DNA from: Streptomyces actinomycinicus
GTDB taxonomy: Bacteria; Actinomycetota; Actinomycetes; Streptomycetales; Streptomycetaceae
DNA length: 64,000 bases
Assembly: GCF_016741775.1 (NCBI RefSeq)
Contig: NZ_JAERRK010000024.1
Location: forward strand, 62,001 to 126,000
Direction: 5' to 3'
Shown here: positions 1 through 7,416 of the stretch, in pieces
How positions within the stretch are numbered: the first letter of the stretch is position 1
Layout: every line of letters starts with the position of its first letter
Made by a program: the position numbers and the translations under genes
The notes under the pieces: model-generated
What the model was told of the DNA's origin: nothing
Database searches by the model: none
Seen by the model: only the letters and a program-made list of their open reading frames with translations

Positions 1-33
1 CACCGGGGCAGCCTACGGAACCCCGCGCCCGGG

Positions 34-732
34 TCAGCGCCCCGGCCGGACCGTCAGGTCGTTGACCTCCGCGTCCCGCGGCAGGTCCAGGGCCATCACG
101 ATCGTCGTGGCGACCGACTCGGGGTCCATCCACCGGGAGGCGTCGTACTCCTTGCCCTCCTGCTGGTGGACCTTGGCCTGCATGGGACTGGCGGTGCGGC
201 CGGGGTAGACCGTGGTGACCCGGACGCCGTTGCCGTGCTCCTCCTGGCGCAGCGAGTCGGCGAGGGCCTTCAGACCGTGCTTGGAGGCGGCGTACGCGGA
301 CCAGCCGGCGTTGGCGTTGAGGCCGGCGCCGGAGTTGACGAAGATCACCTGCCCGCGGGCGGCGCGGAGCTGGGGCAGGAAGTGCCGGGTCAGCTCGGCG
401 GGGGCCACCAGGTTGACGTTGAGCTGGTGGCGCCAGGTCTTCGGGGTCAGGTCGCCGACCTCCCCGAGGTCCACGACCCCCGCGATGTGCAGCAGCGAGT
501 CCACGCGGTCCGGGAGGGACTGGTGGGAGAACGCCCAGGACAGCTTGTCCGGGTCCGCGAGGTCGCCGACCAGGGTCCGGGCGCCCGGGTAGGCGGCGGC
601 CAGTTCCTTGGCACGGCCCGCGTCGCGCGCGTGCAGCACCAGTTCGTCGCCGCGCGCGTGCAGCCGGCGGGCCACGGCCGCGCCGATGCCGGAACCGGCT
701 CCGGTGATCACATGTGTAGCCATGCCCGCCAT
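34..732 (-). CDS. SDR family oxidoreductase
   Basis: This is a short-chain dehydrogenase/reductase of 232 aa, the usual size of a classical SDR. The N-terminal TGAGSGIG motif is the Rossmann nucleotide-binding loop. VNVNL, the serine in VNSGAG and YAASK give the catalytic Asn-Ser-Tyr-Lys set. Substrate is unknown; family members reduce or oxidise ketones and alcohols with NAD(P)H. It starts 7 bp after the LOG-family gene on the same strand, so the two are probably co-transcribed. An ATG three codons downstream (723) is an equally plausible start. Confidence 0.88.
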   Translation of the reverse strand: MAGMATHVITGAGSGIGAAVARRLHARGDELVLHARDAGRAKELAAAYPGARTLVGDLADPDKLSWAFSHQSLPDRVDSLLHIAGVVDLGEVGDLTPKTWRHQLNVNLVAPAELTRHFLPQLRAARGQVIFVNSGAGLNANAGWSAYAASKHGLKALADSLRQEEHGNGVRVTTVYPGRTASPMQAKVHQQEGKEYDASRWMDPESVATTIVMALDLPRDAEVNDLTVRPGR

Positions 733-739
733 GCTCGCA

Positions 740-1279
740 TCAGTGACCGGCGGCCTGCTCCTCCAGGTAGGCCAGCGCCCCGGCCGGCTCGTCCGCGAAG
801 AAGACCAGCTCGGCCAGCGGGCGGGGCAGGAAGCCCTCGGCCTCCATGCGGCGGAACTGCTCGCGCAGGCCGTCGTAGAAGCCCGCCGTGTTCAGCAGCA
901 CGACCGGCTTCTCGGTGCGGCCGTGCTTCTTCAGCTCCAGGATCTCGGTGGCCTCGTCCAGGGTGCCGGTGCCGCCCACCATGATCACCACGGCGTCGGC
1001 CTTCTCCAGCAGCAGCTTCTTGCGCTCGGCGAGGTCGGCGGCGATCACCATCTCGTCGGCGCCGGGCCGCGCCTTGTTCGCCAGGAACTCCACGGAGACG
1101 CCCAGCAGCCTGCCGCCCGCCTCGTGCACACCGTCGGCGACCACCTTCATCAGGCCGACGTCGGAGCCGCCCCAGACCAGCGTGTGGCCGGCCTTGCCGA
1201 GCAGTTCCGCGAACTCGCGCGCGGGGCGCGTGTACCGCTCGTCGAGGTCGGCGGCGGACAGGAAGACGCAGATGTTCAT
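740..1279 (-). CDS. LOG-family (TIGR00730) Rossmann-fold protein
   Basis: This 179-aa protein has the lysine-decarboxylase-like fold of the LOG/TIGR00730 family. The family motif PGGxGTxxE appears here as VGGTGTLDE, so the first proline is replaced. Characterised relatives hydrolyse cytokinin riboside monophosphates or related nucleotides (phosphoribohydrolases); the bacterial substrate is usually unknown. It is the first gene of a likely two-gene unit with the SDR. It is divergent from the DUF427 gene, and the shared promoter region carries two CCGTACGG palindromes. Confidence 0.85.
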   Translation of the reverse strand: MNICVFLSAADLDERYTRPAREFAELLGKAGHTLVWGGSDVGLMKVVADGVHEAGGRLLGVSVEFLANKARPGADEMVIAADLAERKKLLLEKADAVVIMVGGTGTLDEATEILELKKHGRTEKPVVLLNTAGFYDGLREQFRRMEAEGFLPRPLAELVFFADEPAGALAYLEEQAAGH

Positions 1280-1286
1280 GGGCTCT

Positions 1287-1333
1287 ACCGTACGGTCCGC
1301 GGCCCGGCCGGGAAGAAGCGCGGCCCGTACGGT
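1287..1333. promoter_or_regulatory. Paired CCGTACGG palindromes in a divergent promoter
   Basis: The 66-bp gap between the divergent LOG and DUF427 genes contains ACCGTACGGT, a perfect 10-bp palindrome (1287-1296), and a second CCGTACGG core at 1325-1332. Together the outer 9-bp arms form an inverted repeat. Two sites with centres 37 bp apart between divergent genes suggest an operator for a dimeric repressor. No regulator gene lies next to it, so the binding protein is unknown. Confidence 0.4.
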
Positions 1334-1344
1334 GCTGATCCGGT

Positions 1345-1668
1345 ATGACCCATGGACACACGATCACGATCGACAAGAGCGAGCGGCACGTGCGCGTGGT
1401 GCACGGCGGCCAGGTGCTGGCCGAGACCGACCGCGCCCTGGAGCTGCGCGAGACGGGCTGTCCTGTGCGGTACTACATCCCCGCCGAGGACGTACGCCTC
1501 GATCTGCTGGCGCCCTCCGACACGCACACCGTCTGCCCCTTCAAGGGCACGGCGTCCTATTGGTCGCTGCCGGACGCGGCCGACCTCGTCTGGGCGTACC
1601 CGGACCCCTTGCCGCGGGTGGCGGAGATCAAGGACCACTACTGCTTCTACGAGCCCGACGTGTCGTGA
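1345..1668 (+). CDS. DUF427 domain-containing protein
   Basis: This 107-aa single-domain protein has the features of the DUF427 family: a VHGGxVLAET strand, RYYIPAEDV, CPFKGTASYW and a C-terminal AYPDPLP segment. Family members are small soluble beta-rich proteins of unknown biochemical role. It is followed 37 bp later by an alpha/beta hydrolase on the same strand, so the two probably form an operon. Confidence 0.85.
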   Translation: MTHGHTITIDKSERHVRVVHGGQVLAETDRALELRETGCPVRYYIPAEDVRLDLLAPSDTHTVCPFKGTASYWSLPDAADLVWAYPDPLPRVAEIKDHYCFYEPDVS

Positions 1669-1705
1669 CCGATGAGCCGGGTGCCGTGCGGCAGTCTGCA
1701 CGGCC

Positions 1706-2488
1706 ATGGACAAGAAGACGACTTCCCGCGACGGCACCTCCCTCGCGTACGAAGTGACCGGCCGGGGGCCCACGGTGATCCTGGTGAGCGGCGCGATGTC
1801 CACCGGCGGCACGATGGCTCCCCTGGCCCACCGGCTCTCCGGCCGTTGCAGGGCCGTCGTCTACGACCGCCGGGGCCGCGGCGGGAGCGGGGACACGCCG
1901 CCGTACGAGGTGGCCCGCGAGGTCGAGGACCTGGCCGCGCTGACCGACGCCGTGGGCGGCGACGCCGCGCTCTTCGGGGTCTCCTCGGGCGGTGCGCTCG
2001 TCCTGGAGGCGGTGGCGAGCGGGCTGGCGGCCCGGCGGGCTGCGGTGTACGAGGTGCCGTACGCCGACCATCTGGAGGGCGGGGCCGCGCGGGAGGCCGT
2101 CTACAAGGAGCGGCTGAACACGGCGCTCGCTCAGGGCCGGCGCGGGGACGCGGTGGAGCTGTTCCTGCGCCTGACCGGCCTCGCGGAGGAGATGATCCAG
2201 GGCGCCCGTCAGTCCCCGATGTGGGCCGGCATGGAGGCCGTCGCCCCCAGCCTCGCCCACGACGACGCGGTCATGGGCGACGGCCTGCTCCCCCGGGCCC
2301 GGCTCGCCGCGATCCCCGTCCCCGTGCTGTCGGTCGCGGGCGGCGCGAGCCCGGAGTGGATGCGTACGGCGTCCCGGGAGATCGCGGAGACGGTCCCCCA
2401 GGGCACCTACCGGGTCCTGGAGGGCCAGACCCACATGGTGGAGCCGGACGTGCTGGGGCCGGTACTGGCGGAGTTCTTCGCGAGGTAG
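1706..2488 (+). CDS. Alpha/beta hydrolase
   Basis: This is a 260-aa soluble alpha/beta hydrolase. The nucleophile elbow is GVSSGG (Ser in GxSxG), an early VSGAMSTGG segment forms the oxyanion-hole region, and QTHMVEP near the C-terminus supplies the catalytic histidine. YDRRGRGGSGD is the typical strand-4 motif of the family. No signal peptide is present. The substrate cannot be told from sequence. It is the second gene after the DUF427 gene and is convergent with mnmA. Confidence 0.87.
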   Translation: MDKKTTSRDGTSLAYEVTGRGPTVILVSGAMSTGGTMAPLAHRLSGRCRAVVYDRRGRGGSGDTPPYEVAREVEDLAALTDAVGGDAALFGVSSGGALVLEAVASGLAARRAAVYEVPYADHLEGGAAREAVYKERLNTALAQGRRGDAVELFLRLTGLAEEMIQGARQSPMWAGMEAVAPSLAHDDAVMGDGLLPRARLAAIPVPVLSVAGGASPEWMRTASREIAETVPQGTYRVLEGQTHMVEPDVLGPVLAEFFAR

Positions 2489-2573
2489 GCGCCCGGGCGG
2501 GCTGCGTCGGGGGATGTTCCGTCAGCAGCGGACGCCGAGCGGCTCGCCGCGTGCCTGCGCGCGCCGGCGGTAC

Positions 2574-3704
2574 TCAGGCCGTCGCCGCCGCCGCGCGCGT
2601 GGTGGACGCGATCGTCGCCGAGCCCACCACACGGGTGCCGTCGTACAGCACGATCGCCTGGCCGGGGGCGACGCCGCGGACCGGCTCGGTGAACGTCACG
2701 CGCAGTTCGCCGTCGACCGGCTCGGCGGTGACCTCGGTCTCGCCGCCGTGAGCACGCAGCTGGGCGGTGTAGGTGCCGGGCCCGGTGGGGGCGGCGCCGC
2801 ACCAGCGCGGCTTGATCGCGGTGAGGGCGGTGACGTCAAGGGCGGCGGCCGGGCCGACGGTGACCGTGTTGCTGACCGGGGAGATGTCCAGGACGTAGCG
2901 CGGCTTGCCGTCGGCGGCGGGCGTGCCGATCCTGAGCCCCTTGCGCTGGCCGATGGTGAAGCCGTACGCGCCCTCGTGGGTGCCCAGCTTGGCGCCGGAC
3001 TCGTCGACGATGTCGCCCTCCGCCTTCCCGAGCCGCTTGGCCAGGAAGCCCTGGGTGTCGCCGTCGGCGATGAAGCAGATGTCGTGCGAGTCGGGCTTCT
3101 TGGCCACGGCCAGGCCCCGGCGCTCGGCCTCCGCACGGATCTCGTCCTTGGTGGTGACCGTGTCCCCGAGCGGGAACATCGCGTGCGCCAGCTGCTTGTC
3201 GTCGAGCACACCGAGGACGTACGACTGGTCCTTCGCCATGTCGGAGGCGCGGTGCAGCTCGCGGGAGCCGTCCTCGTTGACGATCACCTTGGCGTAGTGG
3301 CCGGTGCAGACCGCGTCGAAGCCGAGGGCGAGCGCCTTGTCCAGCAGCGCGGCGAACTTGATCTTCTCGTTGCAGCGCAGGCACGGGTTCGGGGTGCGGC
3401 CGGCCTCGTACTCCGCGACGAAGTCCTCGACGACGTCCTCGCGGAAGCGGTCGGCGAGGTCCCACACGTAGAAGGGAATGCCGATGACGTCGGCCGCGCG
3501 GCGGGCGTCGCGGGAGTCCTCGATCGTGCAACAGCCCCGCGCGCCGGTACGGAAGGACTGGGGGTTCGCGGAGAGCGCGAGGTGCACGCCGGTGACGTCG
3601 TGACCTGCTTCCGCGGCGCGCGCGGCGGCGACGGCGGAGTCGACCCCGCCGGACATGGCGGCGAGGACGCGGAGGGGGCGGGTGCGCTGCGGGGTGTCAG
3701 TCAT
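2574..3704 (-). CDS. mnmA: tRNA-specific 2-thiouridylase MnmA
   Basis: MnmA (TrmU) thiolates the wobble uridine (position 34) of Lys, Glu and Gln tRNAs. It activates the base with ATP and uses sulfur delivered by a cysteine desulfurase. The 376-aa protein has the PP-loop SGGVDS at its N-terminus, the first catalytic cysteine in PNPCLRCN and the second in DSHDICFI, so the full catalytic set is present. A cysteine desulfurase lies about 0.9 kb away on the same strand, separated by an opposite-strand amidase; the two fit a sulfur relay. Confidence 0.96.
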   Translation of the reverse strand: MTDTPQRTRPLRVLAAMSGGVDSAVAAARAAEAGHDVTGVHLALSANPQSFRTGARGCCTIEDSRDARRAADVIGIPFYVWDLADRFREDVVEDFVAEYEAGRTPNPCLRCNEKIKFAALLDKALALGFDAVCTGHYAKVIVNEDGSRELHRASDMAKDQSYVLGVLDDKQLAHAMFPLGDTVTTKDEIRAEAERRGLAVAKKPDSHDICFIADGDTQGFLAKRLGKAEGDIVDESGAKLGTHEGAYGFTIGQRKGLRIGTPAADGKPRYVLDISPVSNTVTVGPAAALDVTALTAIKPRWCGAAPTGPGTYTAQLRAHGGETEVTAEPVDGELRVTFTEPVRGVAPGQAIVLYDGTRVVGSATIASTTRAAAATA

Positions 3705-3794
3705 AGCCCTTCCAGGGTACGGGGGCGTGGGAACCAGGTCCGCCGGACATCCGTTGGAGATCGCAGGGGCGTGCGACGGGGGTGACGGCGAGCG

Positions 3795-4472
3795 ATGACG
3801 ACGGGGGCGGCGATGGCTGCGGGGAAGGGCGCGGGGAAGGACGACTCGGACCGGCGGCCGAGCCGGCGGGTGCTGCTGGCCGGCGGGGCCGTGGCGGCGG
3901 TGGGTACGGCCGTGCTGGCCCGCGAGGAGCTGTCCCGGCTGTGGTGGCGGCTGCCGGGTGTGGAGAAGCCGCGGGTGGCGGGCGCGGTGGACTTCCGGGG
4001 CGCGCGGTGGGTGGCGGCGTCAGCTGCGAACTACCGGCGGGCGGACCGGCCGGCCGACTATCCGGTGGACCGTGTGGTCATCCATGTCACACAGGGCGGC
4101 TACGCGTCGGCGGTGAAGGTGTTCCAGGACCCGGCGCACGGTGCCGCGGCGCACTACATCGTGCGCAAGGACGGGCGGGTCACCCAGCTGATCCGGGAGC
4201 TGGACGTCGCCTTCCACGCGGGCAACCGGGGGTACAACGAACGCAGTGTCGGCATCGAGCACGAGGGGTTCGTGGAGAAGGCCGACTCCCTCACGGACGC
4301 GATGTACGCGTCCTCGGCGCGGCTGACGGCGGCGATATGCGGGCGCTACGGGATACCGGTGGACCGCGAGCACATCATCGGGCACGTGGAGGTCCCGGGG
4401 ACCGACCACACGGATCCGGGGCCGTACTGGGACTGGGCCCGCTATCTGCGCCTGGTGCGCCGGGCCGGCTGA
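3795..4472 (+). CDS. Exported N-acetylmuramoyl-L-alanine amidase (Amidase_2)
   Basis: This 225-aa protein has an Amidase_2/PGRP-type domain that cleaves the MurNAc-L-Ala bond of peptidoglycan. Zinc ligands fit H in VVIHVTQGG and H in GHVEVPGTDHTDPGP, with IGIEHEG-like SVGIEHEGF between them. The N-terminus carries a twin-arginine-like RRPSRRVLLAGG followed by a hydrophobic stretch, indicating export or anchoring. It is divergent from mnmA and convergent with the desulfurase. A second ATG (3813) is a possible start. Confidence 0.87.
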   Translation: MTTGAAMAAGKGAGKDDSDRRPSRRVLLAGGAVAAVGTAVLAREELSRLWWRLPGVEKPRVAGAVDFRGARWVAASAANYRRADRPADYPVDRVVIHVTQGGYASAVKVFQDPAHGAAAHYIVRKDGRVTQLIRELDVAFHAGNRGYNERSVGIEHEGFVEKADSLTDAMYASSARLTAAICGRYGIPVDREHIIGHVEVPGTDHTDPGPYWDWARYLRLVRRAG

Positions 4473-4547
4473 CGGCGGAGCGGGGCGCGCTGCCCGGGCT
4501 CCGCGGGCCGGCTGACGGCGGAGCGGGGCGCGGTGCCCGGGCCCGCG
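4462..4547. repeat. 43-bp direct duplication spanning the amidase stop codon
   Basis: A GC-rich 43-bp unit beginning GGGCCGGCTGACGGCGGAG occurs at 4462 and again at 4505. The first copy contains the final codons and TGA of the amidase gene, so the gene end itself was duplicated into the intergenic space. It lies between convergent genes. Confidence 0.8.
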
Positions 4548-4617
4548 TGACGACGAGGACCGGGCACGCCGGCCGCGCGACGCCCGGGCTCGGGCGCCCC
4601 GGCCCGCCGGCGAGGCG

Positions 4618-5787
4618 CTACGTCAGTCCCGCCGCGCGGGCCCGTTCCACCGCCGGGCCGATGGCCTTCGCCACCGCCTCGACGTCCGCCGCCGTGGAGG
4701 TGTGGCCGAGGGAGAAGCGGAGGGTGCCGCGGGCCAGGTCCGGATCGGTGCCGGTGGCGAGGAGGACGTGGCTGGGCTGGGCGACGCCCGCGGTGCAGGC
4801 GGAGCCGGTCGAGCACTCGATGCCCTGGGCGTCCAGCAGGAGCAGCAGCGAGTCGCCCTCACAGCCGGGGAAGGTGAAGTGCGCGTTGGCCGGCAGGCGG
4901 CCCCCGGGGGCCGGGTCGCCGCCGAGGATCGCGTCCGGGACCGCCGCACGGACGGCGTCGATCAGCTGGTCGCGCAGTGCGCCGATCTCGCGCGCGAACC
5001 ACTCGCGCTGCTCGGCGGCGAGGCGGCCGGCCACGGCGAAGGAGGCGACGGCGGGTACGTCGAGCGTGCCCGAGCGGACGTGCCGCTCCTGACCGCCGCC
5101 GTGCAGCACGGGCACGGGTGAGTGCTCCCGGCCGAGGACGAGGGCGCCGATGCCGTACGGGCCGCCGATCTTGTGGCCGGAGACGGTCATGGCGGCCAGG
5201 CCCGAGGCGCCGAAGTCGACCGGGACCTGACCGAAGGCCTGCACCGCGTCGGCGTGCAGCGGTACGCCGAACTCGGCGGCGGCGTCGGCGAGTTCACGGA
5301 CCGGCAGGATCGTGCCGATCTCGTTGTTGGCCCACATCACGGTGGCCAGGGCGACGTCGTCGGGGTTGCGGGCGATGGCCTCGCGCAGGGCCTCGGGGCG
5401 GACCCGGCCGTAGGAGTCGACGGGGAGGTACTCGACCGTGGCGCCCTCGTGCTCGCCGAGCCAGTGGACGGCGTCGAGGACGGCGTGGTGCTCGACGGGG
5501 CTGGCCAGCACGCGGGTCCGGGCCGGGTCGGCGTCGCGGCGGGACCAGTACAGGCCCTTGACGGCGAGGTTGTCGGCCTCGGTGCCGCCGGAGGTGAAGA
5601 CGATCTCGCTGGGGCGGGCGCCCAGCGCTTCCGCGAGGGTCTCGCGGGATTCCTCGACCGTGCGGCGTGCCTGCCGGCCGGATGCGTGGAGGGAAGAGGC
5701 GTTGCCCGTGATGCTCAACTGGGCGGTGAGTGCCTCTGCCGCCTCCGGGAGCATCGGGGTCGTCGCGGCGTGGTCGAGGTAAGCCAT
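4618..5787 (-). CDS. Cysteine desulfurase (class V aminotransferase fold)
   Basis: This PLP enzyme removes sulfur from L-cysteine as an enzyme persulfide and feeds thiolation or Fe-S assembly. The 389-aa length fits NifS/IscS. It has the PLP-lysine motif SGHKIGGP, the ATTP start region (YLDHAATTP), GGTEADN in the cofactor pocket, and the active-site cysteine in STGSACTAG. Proximity to mnmA suggests it donates sulfur to tRNA thiolation. The family is clear; the name iscS or nifS is not assigned because partner genes are absent. Confidence 0.94.
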   Translation of the reverse strand: MAYLDHAATTPMLPEAAEALTAQLSITGNASSLHASGRQARRTVEESRETLAEALGARPSEIVFTSGGTEADNLAVKGLYWSRRDADPARTRVLASPVEHHAVLDAVHWLGEHEGATVEYLPVDSYGRVRPEALREAIARNPDDVALATVMWANNEIGTILPVRELADAAAEFGVPLHADAVQAFGQVPVDFGASGLAAMTVSGHKIGGPYGIGALVLGREHSPVPVLHGGGQERHVRSGTLDVPAVASFAVAGRLAAEQREWFAREIGALRDQLIDAVRAAVPDAILGGDPAPGGRLPANAHFTFPGCEGDSLLLLLDAQGIECSTGSACTAGVAQPSHVLLATGTDPDLARGTLRFSLGHTSTAADVEAVAKAIGPAVERARAAGLT

Positions 5788-5940
5788 GGTGAGGTGATTC
5801 TACGGCGCCCCCCGCGGTCGGCCTCGGCCCCGTCCCGGTTACGGCCCCGGGCACAGCGGGCTCCGCCGGCCGGGGCGCCTCGCCCAGGACTCGGTCGGCG
5901 GCGCACCCGGCACGGATACGCCCGCACCGGTGAGCACGGA

Positions 5941-6035
5941 CCCGCCCGCTCCGGGGGCATGGACCCGCCCGCTCCGGTCGGCACGGACCCGCCCGCTCCG
6001 GTCGGCATGGATCCGCCCGCTCCGGTGGGCGCGGG
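5941..6035. repeat. 24-bp tandem repeat, four copies
   Basis: Four near-identical units starting CCGCCCGCTCCGG begin at about 5941, 5964, 5988 and 6012 (period 23-24 bp). They differ at a few positions (GGCACGGA versus GGCATGGA). They fill the gap between the desulfurase start and the DUF4190 gene end. The rest of this 254-bp gap holds nothing else I can identify. Confidence 0.85.
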
Positions 6036-6041
6036 CCGGGC

Positions 6042-6320
6042 TCACAGGCTCCAGGAGACCGTTCCCGAGATCTCCATCGCCGTCACCAGGACGGCGAGGT
6101 CGGCGACGCCCAGGGTCAGGCCGAGGTAGGCCCGGCCGCGGCGGGACGTGCCGCGCCAGAGGGCCACCGCGGCCAGCACGATGGCGATCGGGCCGAGGAA
6201 GAGGTTGAGGACGAGCAGGCCGAGGAGGCCGAGGATGAAGGACGCCACGGCCATGCCGTCGGCGTCGCGCGTGCGCGAACGGATGTCGGTGCGGCTCGGG
6301 GCCGGTGCGGTGAGGTGCAT
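6042..6320 (-). CDS. DUF4190-type small membrane protein
   Basis: This 92-aa protein has a short basic N-terminus followed by two or three hydrophobic helices (GMAVASFILGLLGLLV, LGPIAIVLAAVALW and a C-terminal AVLVTAMEI segment). This matches the DUF4190 family of actinobacterial membrane proteins of unknown function. It lies 32 bp downstream of a 55-aa membrane protein gene on the same strand and is probably co-transcribed with it. The pair faces a FabR-like TetR regulator, which may control them. Confidence 0.75.
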   Translation of the reverse strand: MHLTAPAPSRTDIRSRTRDADGMAVASFILGLLGLLVLNLFLGPIAIVLAAVALWRGTSRRGRAYLGLTLGVADLAVLVTAMEISGTVSWSL

Positions 6321-6352
6321 GGCTCTCAGCTCCTGATGGTCCTTCGAGTGGG

Positions 6353-6520
6353 TCAGTTGGCCGAGGTGTGCCGGCGGCGGCCGTGGCGCTCGCGCAGCGC
6401 GAAGACGCCGAGCCAGACGGCGATGACGGCGGCCAGGACGGCGGTGACGGTCAGTGGCGCGTGGGCGACGGTGCCCAGCACCACACCGAGCAGCATGAGT
6501 GCGGCGACGAGGAACAGCAT
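6353..6520 (-). CDS. Small two-helix membrane protein (55 aa)
   Basis: A short reading frame starts with ATG at 6520 and ends with TGA at 6353-6355. It encodes 55 aa beginning MLFLVAALMLLGVVLG, then a polar break, a second hydrophobic helix (LAAVIAVWLGVFAL) and an Arg/His-rich tail. A strong ribosome-binding sequence (GGAGGGGGG) precedes the ATG. The two helices with a positive C-terminal end suggest an inner-membrane hairpin. I do not recognise a family. It lies between the TetR operator region and the DUF4190 gene and is probably the first gene of that unit. Confidence 0.65.
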   Translation of the reverse strand: MLFLVAALMLLGVVLGTVAHAPLTVTAVLAAVIAVWLGVFALRERHGRRRHTSAN

Positions 6521-6573
6521 GGGATCAGATCCCCCCTCCGAGATGCCTCGTGTTCAGCCGGTGTGAAGTTTCG

Positions 6574-6653
6574 GTGAACAGTTGTAGTAACAGTTGTTCA
6601 CTGACTTCGAGTCTAGCGTGTCCGACGGCTTTTCAATTCCAGAGAACAGTTGT
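6574..6653. promoter_or_regulatory. Triple AACAGTTGT operator region of the FabR-like regulator
   Basis: AACAGTTGT occurs three times, at 6577-6585, 6589-6597 and 6645-6653; copies 2 and 3 extend to the palindrome AACAGTTGTT. Copies 1 and 2 lie inside a larger inverted repeat, GTGAACA (6574-6580) and TGTTCAC (6595-6601). The sites sit between the divergent membrane-protein unit and the TetR gene, and copy 3 ends 12 bp before the TetR ATG. This is the arrangement expected for autoregulation plus control of the divergent genes. Confidence 0.65.
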
Positions 6654-6664
6654 TAACTGATGAC

Positions 6665-7291
6665 ATGAGTCACACCCTCGGCATCCGGCAGGCCCAGAAG
6701 CAGAAGACCCGGCAGGCGTTCCTCGACGCGGCGCTCGCGCTGCTCGAGGAGCAGAGCCTGAGCAGCCTGGGCCTGCGCGAGGTCACCCGGGCCGTCGGGG
6801 TCGCCCCGACCGCCTTCTACCGGCACTTCCGCTCGACCGCCGACCTCGGTGTGGCGCTGGTCGACGAAGCGCTGGGCAGCCTGCACCCGATGGTGCGGAC
6901 GACGGTGTCCACCACGGGCGACAGCGAGGAGCGCATCTGGCGTGCCATCGAACTGATCGCCCGTCATGTGGACGCGTACCCCGCACACGTCCGTTTTATC
7001 GCCCGTGAACGGCACGGCGGGGTCCAGCCGGTACGCGAGGCCATCCGGGCCCAACTGGTCCGGTTCGCCGAGGAGGTGAAGACCGAGCTGGCCAAGGACC
7101 CGGAGGCGGCGGGCTGGAGCGACGACGACCTGCTGATGCTCGCGCACCTCTACGTGGACCAGATGCTCATCACCGCGTCCTTGTTCCTGGAGGCGCTGGA
7201 GGCCCCGGCGGAGGAGCGGGAGCGGGTGACGCAGCTCGCCACCCGCCAGCTGCGGCTCATCACCATCGGCCGCGGCCACTGGCTGGACTGA
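6665..7291 (+). CDS. FabR-like TetR family regulator
   Basis: This 208-aa TetR repressor-type protein has an N-terminal helix-turn-helix (residues ~15-60, with LGLREVTRAVGVAPTAFYRHF). Its N-terminus and C-terminal end (RQLRLITIGRGHW) resemble E. coli FabR (QQKEKTR, APTSFYRHF, LQLRMISKG from memory), the unsaturated-fatty-acid regulator that senses acyl-ACP/CoA. I chose the ATG at 6665. An upstream in-frame TTG at 6650 would place operator copy 3 inside the gene. It likely represses itself and the divergent membrane genes through the AACAGTTGT sites. Confidence 0.87.
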   Translation: MSHTLGIRQAQKQKTRQAFLDAALALLEEQSLSSLGLREVTRAVGVAPTAFYRHFRSTADLGVALVDEALGSLHPMVRTTVSTTGDSEERIWRAIELIARHVDAYPAHVRFIARERHGGVQPVREAIRAQLVRFAEEVKTELAKDPEAAGWSDDDLLMLAHLYVDQMLITASLFLEALEAPAEERERVTQLATRQLRLITIGRGHWLD

Positions 7292-7295
7292 GCCG

Positions 7296-7372
7296 GCGCG
7301 TACGCCCGCCCCGCCCAGCCGCGCATACGCCCGTCCCGCCCCAGCCGCGCATGCGCCCGTCCAGGCCGGCCC
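7296..7372. repeat. Imperfect 25-26-bp tandem repeat
   Basis: Three units beginning GCGCGTACGCCCG or GCGCATACGCCCG start at 7296, 7321 and 7347, between the TetR stop and the convergent WYL regulator end. Only GC-rich repeat sequence is seen here. Confidence 0.65.
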
Positions 7373-7416
7373 GGCCCGCCCCGGCTTCCGTGTGCCTGCC
7401 CCGCCCGGCCGCGCGT

